Assembly (NCBI GenBank): GCA_001414485.1
Contig: LLEY01000307.1
Location: 1 to 37,618, forward strand
Source of the DNA: Calycina herbarum
Taxonomy: Eukaryota; Ascomycota; Leotiomycetes; Helotiales; Pezizellaceae
Direction of reading: 5' to 3'
DNA: 37,618 nt
The notes under the pieces were generated by a model. The model did no database searches, was not told the origin of the DNA, and saw nothing but the letters and a program-made list of their open reading frames with translations. Below are positions 19,355 through 30,863 of this stretch, piece by piece (position 1 is the first letter of the stretch; the number at the start of each line of letters is the position of its first letter). The translations under genes and the position numbers were made by a program.

Positions 19355-21245
19355 GGTTGCGGTGCGCTTGCGGGTGCACGCGAGCAAGTCGTGGACAGAT
19401 CGGATGAGAGGATGCTATGGTGGTGCGTAGGTGATGTGGTGGTGAGGGTCGTTGTGCGAGGTGTTGTTGTATGGAGGTGTATGTCGGAGGGTTCGAGATT
19501 GGAATGAAGAGCCAGGTCAGTCGATGTGTCGCCTCTCTCGTCTCTCTTCGACACCAAGACGCCAAAGTGGAAAGCAGAACACACAGGGTAGATGGTGCGG
19601 GATGTGGAAGTGGAGCACTTTTGGCTAGGATTATCGACAGGGTGATGCTGCCAGGCCAGCGGAGGGAATAACAGGGCAGGGAAATGATTGGTTGGGGAGC
19701 TGCTGTAAGGCCGTGCTGTCGGGGCGGCGGTGATGTGCCAGTGGGAAAGGTAAAAGAGACCTTTTCGAGGTTGATGGGGCTGCTTTTGGGGGGTGTGTAA
19801 GAAGTTCGCAGGTGCTGCAGGAGGTGGTTTGGGGTGATGGTTACAATCTGTACGGTGTGTAGATTAGGTAGAGGAGTTCTTCTTCGTTCGATTCTGCTCC
19901 TTGGCGTGTTGACCTTGAGCCCTTGAGCTTCCCCCCGTTGTCGACTCGAACACCACACGCTGTGAGGGGTCCTCCACTCCTCTTTTTGGGCTCGTCTGTC
20001 CTATCAAAGTGCTGAGACGGTCGACGCTTTTAGCCCCCAGGAAGACGATCGACGCACGCTGGGATTCGGGGATACAGGTGGTGGTGACCGGGGGCGTGAG
20101 AGGCGTCCGATCGTTCTGTGGTTGTTCAATCCCGCGCCCGCTGAATCTGCCAATTACGAAACGGGGGACACCTAGACGGGGAAACAGGGTGTCGATTCGA
20201 CACCTCAGTTCCAGGCGGATGGCGCGTTTCTCGAGACGAGGACGAGGAACGAGGAGACTTGGGAGGTTAGGCAAGACTCGAAGGTACGGACGTATCGAGT
20301 AGGAGAATAGAATCGTAGCTGGTCGGGTTGGCAGACTGTCTGAAGGTCGAGTACTGTTGTTGACTGATGGAGGTGTAATACCTGGGACCTGGAACTGTGC
20401 AAGTTGAGGCGGTGGTGGGCTAGGGAGGCTAGGTAGTGCCACTGTATGAACCTATGACGGGGGTTGCTAGCTCGGCAGAATCGGTACGGTTGTAGCGGCG
20501 GTAGGGTTAGCTTGGGTTAGCTTAGCTTAGCTTACCTTAGTAAAGAATGATGAACCAACTAAATAGCCTCTTTGAGCCTATTAGAGCCTATTAGCTCACA
20601 AGACGACGTCAATACTGGCTTGTATTGGTCGGCTGTAGGCTGGCACTCTTCCCGGTTTCTGTCGGTGTGACGGAAATCGCGTGCAGGTGGGAGAAGTGGA
20701 TCGCGGATTATTGTGCTTGTATGCAGCTTCATGCGAGGTCGTATGGGACACCATACACCAATCTGCGAGCATGGCATATGCAGACTATCTTTCACCACGC
20801 TCTTTGAATCTTTCTGTCTTCAACTTTCGAGATTCGGTGGTGTTTCGATGCGCGCATTCCATTATATTTCGTGGTGGGTTCTGATGGAGTCAGGAGTCAG
20901 GAGTCAGTTCGCTGATGATGCTTGCCAATTTCAGACCAAGTGCTTTGCTGCTTCCACGTGCATGGCTCGGCTCCGCCAAAGGTGGGCCGACTTGTCAAAA
21001 TGCTTGCCGAGTTGGAAGCTTAATTTGGTGAGCCACGTGATATTGAAGTGTCCCAAGAGAGAATGGGTGCTCGGCAAGTTCTTCTACCCTCGGCTTGAAT
21101 ATCGGCCTCGGCCCCCCATACCGGCTGCAGATCGGCCAGTGTACCTCGATATGGGATCTGTCAACTTTCTTCCCAAAGAGGCACAAACAAAAAGAGCTCC
21201 AAACTCAACACCTTGAGCTCGGAGAATCCCCTCACCAACTTCATC
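19355..21245. other. 1.9-kb divergent intergenic region
   Basis: It lies between the TBL1/Sif2-like gene (minus) and the TMEM115-like gene (plus). A 192-codon minus-strand frame at 19,864-20,442 is proline/arginine-rich with no domain and is probably chance. TAGCTTAG-type repeats (20,501-20,540), a tandem GAGCCTATTA pair (20,574-20,594), three tandem GAGTCAG units (20,886-20,907) and CACGTG boxes near 20,956 and 21,034 are the visible structure. Confidence 0.55.
20886..20907 (-). promoter_or_regulatory. Three tandem TGACTC sites
   Basis: GGAGTCA is repeated three times at 7-bp spacing, which on the minus strand gives TGACTC, the core of the Gcn4/CPC1 (bZIP) recognition site. It lies about 340 bp upstream of the TMEM115-like start codon. 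Binding is inferred from sequence only. Confidence 0.4.
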
Positions 21246-22389
21246 ATGCCTCCCAGGCTCAACATCCCCCCAATAACTCGAATCCTCCTCATTCTCCTAA
21301 TCTTCCAGTCCCTCCTGAGCGGCGCTATCCGATACAGACAATGGAACGGGGAGAATGATGTCGTGGTTCCTTACCTTGCCCTGGTACCACAACTCTCCCT
21401 GATATATCCCTGGACCTTCATCACGACGACGTTGGTGGAGAATAATGTCTTTACATTTGCGATTGCGGGCGTCACTATATTCTACGGAGGAAGATATCTA
21501 GAGAGGGCTTGGACGTCGGCCGAGTTTGTGAAGTTCCTAGCTGTTGCAGCGGTGATACCGAATATCAGCTGCTTCGGAACTCTAGTCTTTTTCTTCGCAG
21601 TAACTGGAAATGTGGAGTGGACGTAAGTTTCCATATCTCTTTGAAGATCCGTTGGAGGATCTGCCAGATTATATACTCCTACTAACATCACACAGCTTAA
21701 CAACAATAAACGGCACCATCCCCCTCCAAATCGCCTTCCTAGTAGCTTTCTCCCAGCTCGTCCCCGCGCACACAGTAACCCTCTTCAAAGGCATAATCTC
21801 CCTCCGCGTCCCGCGCTTCCCCCTCCTCCACATCCTCACCGTCTTCCTCCTCGCCCTCACCCCCCTCCTAAGCGCTGCCTCCTTCTTCCTCGTCCTCAAC
21901 GGTTTCCTAACCTCCTGGACCTACCTCCGCTTCTACAAATCCGCATTCCCCGATCTCGAAGCTACGCAAAACTCCACCTTGCGCGGAGACGCTAGCGAAA
22001 CTTTCGCATTCGCGGAATTCTTCCCTGATCCTGTGAAACCTGCTGTTGCCGGCTTCTCGAACCAGGTTTACAATATCCTCGTAGCCTTCAAAATATGTAC
22101 ACCATTCTCAGCCGCGGATTTATCGGCTTCGAGGGGAGAATCGGTGATGCAGAGGGGAACACCGGGAAGTGCGAGAGCAGAGGCGGAGAGGAGGAGGGCG
22201 ATTGCGTTGAAGGCGCTGGATCAGAGATTACATGCTGCTACTACGGTGTCGAAACCTAAACCTCCACCGCCTGCGGTTGCGGGACCGAGTGTGCAGGTTC
22301 AGCCTCAGCCTAATGTGCAGGGGCCTGGGACGATGCTTGGGGAGACGAGTTATGTTCCTGAGAGGGAGGGCGGGGAGGAGGGGCATTGA
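21246..22389 (+). CDS. TMEM115/DUF1751 family Golgi membrane protein
   Basis: Rhomboid-like integral membrane protein of the family typified by human TMEM115, a Golgi protein linked to retrograde traffic. Two exons (21,246-21,622 and 21,696-22,389; donor GTAAGT, acceptor CACAG) encode 356 residues. Several hydrophobic helices are clear: ITRILLILLIFQSLLSGAI, LVPQLSLIYPWTFITTTLVE, NVFTFAIAGVTIFYGGRYLE, FLAVAAVIPNISCFGTLVFF, IPLQIAFLVAFSQLVPAHTV and HILTVFLLALTPLLSAASFF. Family motifs are YPWTFITTTLVENN and FYGGRYLERAW in the first half, and a C-terminal cytosolic tail rich in Ala, Arg and Pro. The splice restores NVEWTLTTINGTIPLQ, the expected family sequence. An in-frame TTG 33 bp upstream is not a likely start; the ATG at 21,246 puts the first helix at the N-terminus. 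Confidence 0.88.
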
Positions 22390-23264
22390 GCGGGGTTTGT
22401 TATATACGGGGGTGGTCTGATTAGGAACCTTTTGGAAGAGCTATCTTATTCTTTTTTTGGTTTGCGCAAGGCGTTTTGCGGAAGAGCGAGATATCAGGAG
22501 AGGGAATTGGGGCTAGGAGAGGGGGGGTTTTTACTGTAATGTCCTTGTATATCAATATCCATGATACCCGCAAATTTCATTTATCCCTTGAAGGGCCTTT
22601 GAGGTGCTTCTTCCACTTACTGGTGAGAGTTGGGAACACAAGTGTGACAGCGAGAGCAAATTTTGGAATAGAGTTTTTCCTTTGTACGGCAGACCATCAT
22701 CCTTTCGTATTCATCTCCAACTTTAACTCAAAAGTCGGTTCATTCACGCCCCCAAGTTTTTTTTTTTGCATTCTACGAATCATCACCCCCCCTTTTAATC
22801 TAACTCCCAAGAAGTGTATAAATAGCCCACGGACTACACCCAACTCATCCCAGCAAACTCCCAGTTGTATTTTACAGCAGATGGTGGTGTGTGTCCAACC
22901 AGCCAGACCGTGTTTCCTACGAGCTCTTTGGGGGTTATGGTTAAAAACGATGACGTGTTCCTGCAATCCTGACCTGCTTGCTTCCTGGGTCCTCTTGTGA
23001 AGAATTGATTGAGGTAGTGAGGTTTCTGCTGTCAATTTTATGGCTGTTGTCGTTTGGTCTTCAAGCGTTTGGGCAGTTTTTGAGGGGGCGAGAAAGTCAG
23101 GTGAAGGGGTTTGAGGATTATAGTGGATGTGTTTGGATGGAAAGAGGGGTGGAGAGAACTCGGGATCTTAGAGACTACAAGGGAGAGAAAGCATGTTGCA
23201 AGGCCGAGGTACGATTTCTACCAAAAGAGAGGTTTGTAGTTAGGTGAGGGGGGGGGGGTTATTA
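22390..23264. other. Flank between TMEM115-like gene and the RIP block
   Basis: It contains the 3' region of the TMEM115-like gene and ordinary-composition DNA without a recognisable frame. A TATA-like GTATAAATAG lies near 22,816, not followed by a known gene. It ends in a G run (about 23,247-23,259) exactly where composition changes to AT-rich. Confidence 0.5.
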
Positions 23265-23569
23265 TAAGAGTTTTTGATTTAGTAAATAAGCTTGCTTTTG
23301 AGCTCGCTCCTAAGTGGCTCGCTAAGCGAGATTGCGAATATCGCGGATATATTCTTCTATAGGTAGATGTATAAATAGCTAGGGAAGAGCTTCTCTCTTC
23401 CTTTCTTCCTTATAAATAATCTATTCCTTAATCTCTACTATAATATATTATTCGTCTTCTTTTACTTATAACGTAGTTTATTATCGAGTCGCTTATATTA
23501 TCGAGTTATCTACTTTTCCTTAGTATTAAACTTTAAATATTAATAAATCAACTATAATATATTAAATTA

Positions 23570-23863
23570 ACTAAAACTAATCGGAATCCGATTAACTAGA
23601 TATATCTATAGCTTCTTAATAAGTTCACGTATTATAACTAGCTTTTCTATAAATCCTATAGTACTGCTTAGATAATTACCTCTTCTTATAACTCCTCTCT
23701 ACTATACGTACGTTACGTCGTACCTGCTTATCTACGTTCTTTTATAATATAATATCTTATATATCCTTTATAATAAGTATACTACCTTAACGTATACGAG
23801 TCTTTTTAGCTCTACGACGCTTACTTAGAGCTTCGTTTACTACTTAAAGTATACGTACCTTCG
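23570..23863 (-). pseudogene. C-terminal part of Fot1/pogo transposase, left of the LTR insertion
   Basis: Read on the minus strand from 23,863 it gives NEALSKRRRAKKTRIR, then I/L-rich and lysine/arginine-rich sequence, the typical tail of fungal Fot1-like transposases, with RIP stops. It continues in frame from the part at 30,864 onward once the gypsy insert and one CTTCG copy are taken out. The DNA further left, 23,265-23,570, holds a TATA-like TGTATAAATAG and CT-rich sequence that may belong to another LTR fragment. Confidence 0.75.
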
Positions 23864-24309
23864 TGTCACGAATCACGGTATACGTAGTAAGTAGTCCAGA
23901 CGGCGTTCTGACAGGACAAGGCATAATATCCGGGAAAGGAAAGTAACATAGGAGGAAATCAGTAATGCGGAAGGATATTAGGGATTTTAGGATCTTACTA
24001 TTATAGTAATGTTAGAAGTTACGTGGGGTCATGTAACGTGATCGCCTACATCGCTCTAATCGCCTTAATCGCGAGCGATATAAGCGACGTACTTAGGAAA
24101 CGAAGGTTCTATATAAGACTAGTACGTCTGCTATTAGATAGGAGCTTTATACTTAACTTTAGTTATTAATCTTATTATCTCGTTTAATATCTTTAATATA
24201 AGTAACGAGTTTACTTCTAAGTAAACAACCTAGCGTATTTATACTTCTTACTATATACTAACCTTTAAGACTTAGTTATCTTTGTTTAGTTCGTTTAAGT
24301 TTTGTTATA
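23864..24309 (+). repeat. 5' LTR
   Basis: It starts TGTCACGAATCACGG and ends GTTATA, probably GTTACA before RIP. It contains a TATA element (TCTATATAAGACTAG) and a GCGA-rich internal segment. It keeps many C and G positions that are T and A in the 3' LTR, including the intact TG start. Confidence 0.85.
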
Positions 24310-24574
24310 CTTTAAGTACCTGCTTAGAAGTAAGATCGCTACTATGTCGGTAACCTGTTACGGCGCTGGTCCGTAACACGTGATTCTCGGTCCTACATAT
24401 AACTGTCAGAGCTGTAACGCTTAGACGGATTTATAACGAGATTAAAGGCTCTTTATAGTTAGTAGGAATACCTCTTTTTCGTAGGGTATATATTCCGCAT
24501 TCCCTCGTTCTTAGAACTGTAGCTTTAAATTCTCGAATATACACATATATACTCTTGTACCTTTGCCTTCAGAT

Positions 24575-27500
24575 ATGGATCGTGACATAACCTCTTCTAC
24601 TTCGAGAACTACTCTACTAAAGCCAGCTGTAGACCCTCTAGTTACACTAGTTACTACTCTTTAAGAGGAAGTAAAACTTCCTCTTCTAAAGCTGTTTAAT
24701 AGCTTACCTAAGAAACTAGCCGAGTTCTTAATAAAAGCTTCTCTTTACTTAAACTTTTATTATACTTAGTTTAGAAATAAAACTAACTAGGTTATATAGT
24801 TATCTACCTATCTAGAAGGGGTAGCTTATAACTAGTTAGAACTATACCTAGAGGATTACTAGGTAAATAAAATAGTTAAAAGAAAAGTCTCTCTTTAAAT
24901 ATCTAAGAAAATAAGAGATTTGTTTAGAAATGTTTAAGGGTTTAGAGATAGAATTAACTAGGCTTTTAAGAATGTTAATATAAAAAAGAAGGTAGTTAGA
25001 GCTTTGTATATACTTAGATAAAAGAGGTTAGCTACTAAATATACCTTATAATTTCAATAGTACTCTATATAGATAGAATAGAACGACGAAGTATTATGTA
25101 AATAATTCTATTATAGACTTAAGAATAATATAAAGGATAAACTTATATAAGAGGATTTTCTAAATATATTAAATAAATTAATAAATAATATAATTAAGAT
25201 TAATAACTATATTTATAAAAGAAATCTAGAAAAGAAAGGAAGTTATAGTTACTAATATAAAAAGAGTAGACGAAAAGATTATAAAGACTCTATAGAAATC
25301 GATACTACTTAGAAATTATAGGTTTTAAAGAAGGAATCTAAGAAAGAAAACTTCTAAAGAGGAGAACTATCTTAGAAAGAGCGAAATCGTCGACGTAAGT
25401 AGAACTTATATTATAACTATAGTCTTCTTAGCTATAAAGCAAATAAGTATAGTAAGAAGAAAGACTCTAAAGAGAAATAAGCTAATACTACTATCTAAAA
25501 AGAAGTAGCTTTACTAGAAAAAATCGAACTTATAGACGAAGAACTCGAGGCTAGAGGTTATAGTATATAAATTAAAATAGACGCTATAAATATAATAGTA
25601 GGCGCTATATACTTATAGCTAAGTAAAGGAATCGAGTTATAAGTTAGTAAGGTATAGGATACTAATAATAATAGAGATCTATTACTTAAAGAATATTACG
25701 ATATATAGTCAGAAATAGATTATAAATCGCCTCTTTAGATAGAATATAAATTACTACTATTAATAAGTTTATTAGAGTTATTAGAATCGATATCTAACTT
25801 ATTAGAAGTAGATCTAGGAATATATAAGCCTAAATAAGGTAAAACATAAGTATTTATTAGAACCTTTAAAAGAGAGAATAGATAGATATATATAGAAAAC
25901 TAGAAACCTAATTTCTAGAGCCTATATTCTACTTAAAGAATTAACTCTACTATTTTAACTACTTATAAAATAGTTTAGAATAAATAGAATAGAATAACTT
26001 TAGTAAGCCTTATTACTAGAAAGGAAACTATTAAATTTAAAGAACCTAGACTAAAATAAGTAGTATCTAGTAAGCTATCTAGTATACCTGAGATAGGAGA
26101 TATTTAAATAGTTATAGATATATAGGAAGAAACTAGCTTATAGTAATAGCAGGGTTCTAACAACTTTATAAGACACTCTAAACCTAGTTTTTTAGATATA
26201 CTACCTAATAGCGAAGAAGCTATACTAGAAATAAGAGGCTAGTATACTATAGTTACTTTAATTAGAAAAGTTAAAGTAATATTTTAAGAACTAAGAAGTA
26301 GAAAATTATTTAGTATAATCTTCTAGGAGATAAACGAATATAATATAGATTAAGAAACAGAGTTAGTATAAAGAGAACTCTACTAACTAATAATTAGAGA
26401 ATTAAATACTACTTCTAAAGAAAATCAACTTATAATAACAGCGAAGATAAGAGGAAAGGAACTCTAAGTCTTGATTAATTTAGAAGTAATAGGTAATTTC
26501 CTTTCTCTAATAGCTTAGAAGAAGCTAAACGTCTCGATTAAAGGTATAAGGCTATACTACTTAGGAGTAGTTAATAGAATAGACGTTATATACTAGGATA
26601 GAATTATTAACTAGTAAACTATTCTAATAAATATTACTATTAAAAGATACTACTTAAATATATAATTTAATATTATTAAAATAGAAAGTAAGGAAGCGAT
26701 ACTTAGTATACTATAGATTAAGAAACATAATCTAGATATTAATTAGAAGGCTTAAATAATAACCTTTAGTTAATATAATTATATAAGCTTGTAATTATAA
26801 CTTTAAGGCTAGAATAAGGTTAGCGCTACCTCTTCTAAGACGCTAGGACACCTTGCTTAAGGTCCTCTATAGGTTAGTAAGACAGCTAATAACGAAATAC
26901 CTATATAGTATAGAGAATTTAAAGCTTTGTTTAAGAACTTAGAAGACTTACAAGCCTTACTAGAACATTGCTTATAAGATTATAAGATTAAACTAAAAGA
27001 GGGTTATTACCTCTTAAAGTAGAAACTTCAGTTATATAACTAGAAAAGCCTATAAAGAATAGAAAGTTATATAAAGAAAGGTATTAAAAAGGGATATATT
27101 AGAAGATCTAAGTTACTAATTACCTTAAATATACTTATTATTAAGAAGAAAGACGATCTAGATAGAAGAGTATATATTAATTACTAAGAAGTAAATCACG
27201 CTATAGTTAAGGACGCTTACTCGCTGCTACCTAGCTAGTACTTGTAGAATAAGTTAAGCAAGGTAGTACGATTTATGAAACTAGATTAATAAAACGCTTA
27301 TAGACTTATATAAATAAAAGTTAGAGATAAATAGAAGATAGTATTTACTTTACTATTAAGCCTTTATAAATATATAGTTATACTATTTAGACTTTATAAT
27401 ATACTAGCTATATATTAAAAATAAAATAATAATATTTTAAGAAATCTTCTAAAAGTAATAGTAATATATTACTTAGATAATATCTTAATCTTTTTAGAAA

Positions 27501-29757
27501 AAGAAGAAGAATATAAGGATTATATTAAAGAAGTTTTATAATAACTTATAAGAGTAAACTCTTAGTTAAAACTCTTAAAATACAAGTTTAGAGTAACTTA
27601 GACTCTTTTCCTAGAATAGGTATTTAGCCTAGAAAAAATAGAAATAGATCTAGTAAAGATCTAAGACGTCTTAAACTAGAAATTACTAGAAAATATAAAA
27701 GACGTATAGTCCTTTCTTAGATTTATAAACTTTTACTATCTATTTATTTAAAACTATATAAAGATTACTAAACTAATATTAAGACTAGTTAAAAAAGCTA
27801 TTAAGTTTATATAGAATAATTAGATAAAGGATACTTTTTAGAAAATTAAAGCAAAGTTTATAGAAAAACCTATTTTATATAATTTCGATATAGATAAGCC
27901 TAGTACGATCGAAATAGACGCCTTAGACATAGTAGTAGATATAGTTTACTTATAACTAAATAATAAGAGAAAACTTATACTTATTATATATTATTCTAAG
28001 ATATTTAACCTAGTATAATAAAACTATAGTATCTTTGATAAGGAATTACTTACTATAGTATTAGCCTTAGAATACTAGAGAATCTATTTATAGTTAGTAA
28101 AACACCTAGTTATAGTTTTATCTAACTATAAGAATCTTAGGACATTTATAATAACTAAGGAACTTATAATAAGACGATTAGCTAGATAGTTAGAGATATT
28201 AGAAGAATTTAATATTATTATTTAATATATAAAAGGAATGTTAAATACTTAAGCTAATACTCTTAGTTAGAAACCTAGATATAAGAGAGATAAAGAGTAT
28301 AAAAAGATCGTAATCTTAAAAACTCTTAAGAATAGAGACTTAGTACCTACTATATATAAGATAGTAGTAATAAATAATATATAGATAGATAAAATTTAGA
28401 ATATATATAAAGGTTATAATTAGTATATAAAAGGGAAACTATAGGTTCCTAGCTTATATATAAAGGAGTTTATATAGGAATACTATATAATACCTACTTA
28501 TAAATACTAAGGAATTCGTAGAACACTCTAAAGAATAAGATAATACTACTATATTAATTAGTTATCTATAATAGTTAAGGAAGTAATAGTAGAATATAAT
28601 ACCTATACTAGGAATAAGGCTTCCTACTATACTTCTTATAGATAGATAAATACTACTCTAATATTATAGGTACTTTAGAAATTAATATCTATAGATTTTA
28701 TTATTAAATTACTAAAATCTAAAGATCTAATAATAGGAGTTAAATATAATACGATCTTAGTTATTATAAAACAACTTATAAAGTATATAATTCTAATAGT
28801 ATATATAGAGTTAAGTATAGCTAAGGAATTAGTATTTATATTCCTTAGAGAAGTAGTCTTAAGATATAGACTACCTAAAGAGATACTCTTAGACAGAGAT
28901 AAGCTCTTTACCTTAAAATTTTAGATTACTCTTATAGAATAATTAAGTATAAAAAGAAAGCTTTTAATAGCTTTTTACTCTTAAATAAATAGAAGAAATG
29001 AATAGATAAATTAAGTAGTTAAAATATACCTTTATTATTATATAAACTACTAGTAAGATAACTAGGTAGAACTATTACTCTTAGTATAGTTTGCTTATAA
29101 TAGTTTAGTAATAGAAATAACACTTATTATACTATTCTATACTAATTTTAGATATAAATTATTAGTGTATTAAGAACTGCTATCTACGACTATTAATAAC
29201 TAGCTTACTTGTATTTACGTCTTAAAAATTAAAGAGCTATATAAGAAACTTATAAAGGATTTATAATTTATAGCTAAAAGAAATATATACTACTATAATA
29301 AACAACGTAGTTAGGAGCTAATGCTAAAAGAGAGGGATAAAGTCTACTTAGTATAAAAAAATATTAATATAAAAAGACTAAGTAATAAACTAGATTATAA
29401 GAAACTTAGACTATTTAAAATTAAACGAGTTAAAAGACCTATAAATTATAAATTAGTACTATTAAGAATAATAAACATCTACCTAGTATTCTATATATCC
29501 CTACTTAAACTAGTACTACTAGAAGTACTACTAGCCCTATTTATAGAAATTTAACTAGTTAATCTAAATACTAAATATAAAGTTAAAAGAATTCTTAACT
29601 ATAAAATTATTAGAGGTAAGATTAAGTACTTAATTAAATAGTTAGATTACCTATACTTAGAAAACACTTAGGAGCTAAAAGGTAATCTTAACTATTACTT
29701 AGAGGAACTTCGGAAGTTCTACTACTAAAACCTAGGGTTACCTATATCTCGTAGTTA
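24575..29757 (+). pseudogene. RIP-destroyed gag-pol of the chromovirus
   Basis: Homology persists through many stops. Gag begins near the ATG at 24,575 and includes LFNSLPKKLAEFLIKAS. A zinc-knuckle remnant (YNYSLLSYKANKYSKKK, from a CCHC box) is near 25,400-25,455. A retropepsin remnant (ITAKIRGKELQVLIN) is near 26,430-26,490. Reverse transcriptase runs about 26,890-27,560, with MKLDQQNAYRLIQIK and the active site now YLDNILIF instead of YxDD. RNase H (about 27,870-28,270) keeps FDKELLTIVLALEY. Integrase spans about 28,470-29,330. A chromodomain (YKVKRILNYKI, then GKIKYLIK and ENT) lies at about 29,569-29,720. Many Trp and Gln codons are TAG or TAA. No frame is open for any length, so no protein can be made. 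Confidence 0.85.
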
Positions 29758-30380
29758 AAAGAGAAAGCCTTAAAGAAAGCCGAATTAAGGGTTAGCTTAG
29801 TAATAAAAGCAGGGTCGCTAGAAGAAGAGGGGGCTGTTAGCTAAGCAACCTCTAATTCCCTCTCTTCTTTCTCTTTCTCTACTCTTTCTTTTTTATTAGC
29901 TTTATTAAGTTCTTATAGGTTAGTAAGACTACGATAGAGTATCTCTTACTCCTACTCTATAAGGAAGCGTTATTATTTTTATAAGCGAAGGATCTTCTAT
30001 ATAGCTTCTTCTTAAATCTTATAAGCTATCTCTTCCTTCTACTATAACCTCTACTTCTAGGTATTAATAAATTCCTACTTAAAAATTAAGAGTATTCGAT
30101 TTTATAACTTAATATTATAAGATTTGCTCTTCCTAGTATACTTAGAATACTTAGAACTACTAGGAATACTAATATATTAATAACTAGTTTTCGTATTTAT
30201 ATAACGAGTATAAGGAATTATTTTACATCTTTAACGTTCGATTTAAAGAGCGTTAAGGGTCTTATATTATTTAAGCTTATCTTTTAGGAGAGGTGTTAAC
30301 GATATAATAGGAACTAGGGAGGCTGCTAGCCTCTTAACGATATTTCTTAGGCTATACTTAAGTGTAGAGACACGCTAGTC
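29758..30380. other. Untranslated 3' region of the chromovirus
   Basis: About 620 bp between the end of pol and the purine tract, AT-rich with no reading frame. The size is ordinary for a gypsy element's 3' leader before the LTR. Confidence 0.5.
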
Positions 30381-30394
30381 TAAGAAGGGGATAG
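30381..30394 (+). other. Polypurine tract
   Basis: TAAGAAGGGGATAG abuts the 3' LTR, the position where plus-strand DNA synthesis is primed. It supports the LTR boundary at 30,395. Confidence 0.75.
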
Positions 30395-30858
30395 TATTAT
30401 AAATCATAGTATATATAGTAAGTAGTCTAGATAGCGTTCTAATAAGATAAGGTATAATATTTGAGAAAGGAAAGTAATATAGGAGGAAATTAGTAATATA
30501 GAAGGATATTAGGGATTTTAGGATCTTACTATTATAGTAATATTAGAAGTTACGTAGGGTTATATAACGTGATCGCCTATATTGCTCTGATTACCTTAAT
30601 CGTAAGCGACGTAAGCGACGCGAGCGATATAAGCGACGTACTTAGGAAACGAAGGTTCTATATAAGACTAGCACGTCTGTTATTAGATAGGAGCTTCATG
30701 CTTAACTTTAGTTATTAATCTTATTATCTTGTTTAATATCTTTGATATAAGTAACGAGTTTACTTCTAAGTAAACAACCTAACGTATTTATACTTCTTAC
30801 TATATACTAACCTTCGAGACTTAGTTATCTTTGTTTAGTTCGTTTGAGTTTCGTTATA
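30395..30858 (+). repeat. 3' LTR
   Basis: It starts TATTATAAATCATAG, which is the 5' LTR start after C-to-T and G-to-A changes, and ends GTTATA. It is 18 bp longer than the 5' LTR because of extra GCGA-type units (about 30,600-30,625). Differences from the 5' LTR are almost all transitions. Confidence 0.85.
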
Positions 30859-30863
30859 CTTCG

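Larger units (their letters stand above)
23864..30858 (+). mobile_element. Full-length Ty3/gypsy chromovirus with LTRs and CTTCG duplication
   Basis: A complete LTR retrotransposon of about 7.0 kb. LTRs lie at 23,864-24,309 and 30,395-30,858. The CTTCG directly before the first LTR (23,859-23,863) recurs directly after the second (30,859-30,863), the 5-bp duplication made by Ty3/gypsy integrases. A purine tract precedes the 3' LTR. The internal order gag, protease, RT, RNase H, integrase, chromodomain defines a chromovirus. No primer-binding site is clear next to the 5' LTR. It is inactive because of RIP. Confidence 0.9.

Noticed and set aside
19864..20442. 192-codon minus-strand frame upstream of the TBL1/Sif2-like gene
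   Set aside because: Proline/arginine-rich with no recognisable domain, and other frames in the same GC-rich stretch are also open. More likely chance than a gene.
22476..23000. Plus-strand frame of 174 codons after the TMEM115-like gene
   Set aside because: No domain, runs through the presumed 3' region and homopolymers, and overlaps an equally open minus frame.
24310..24420. tRNA primer-binding site after the 5' LTR
   Set aside because: No sequence directly next to the LTR is a convincing complement to a tRNA 3' end; mutation or a self-priming mechanism could explain it, so none is annotated.
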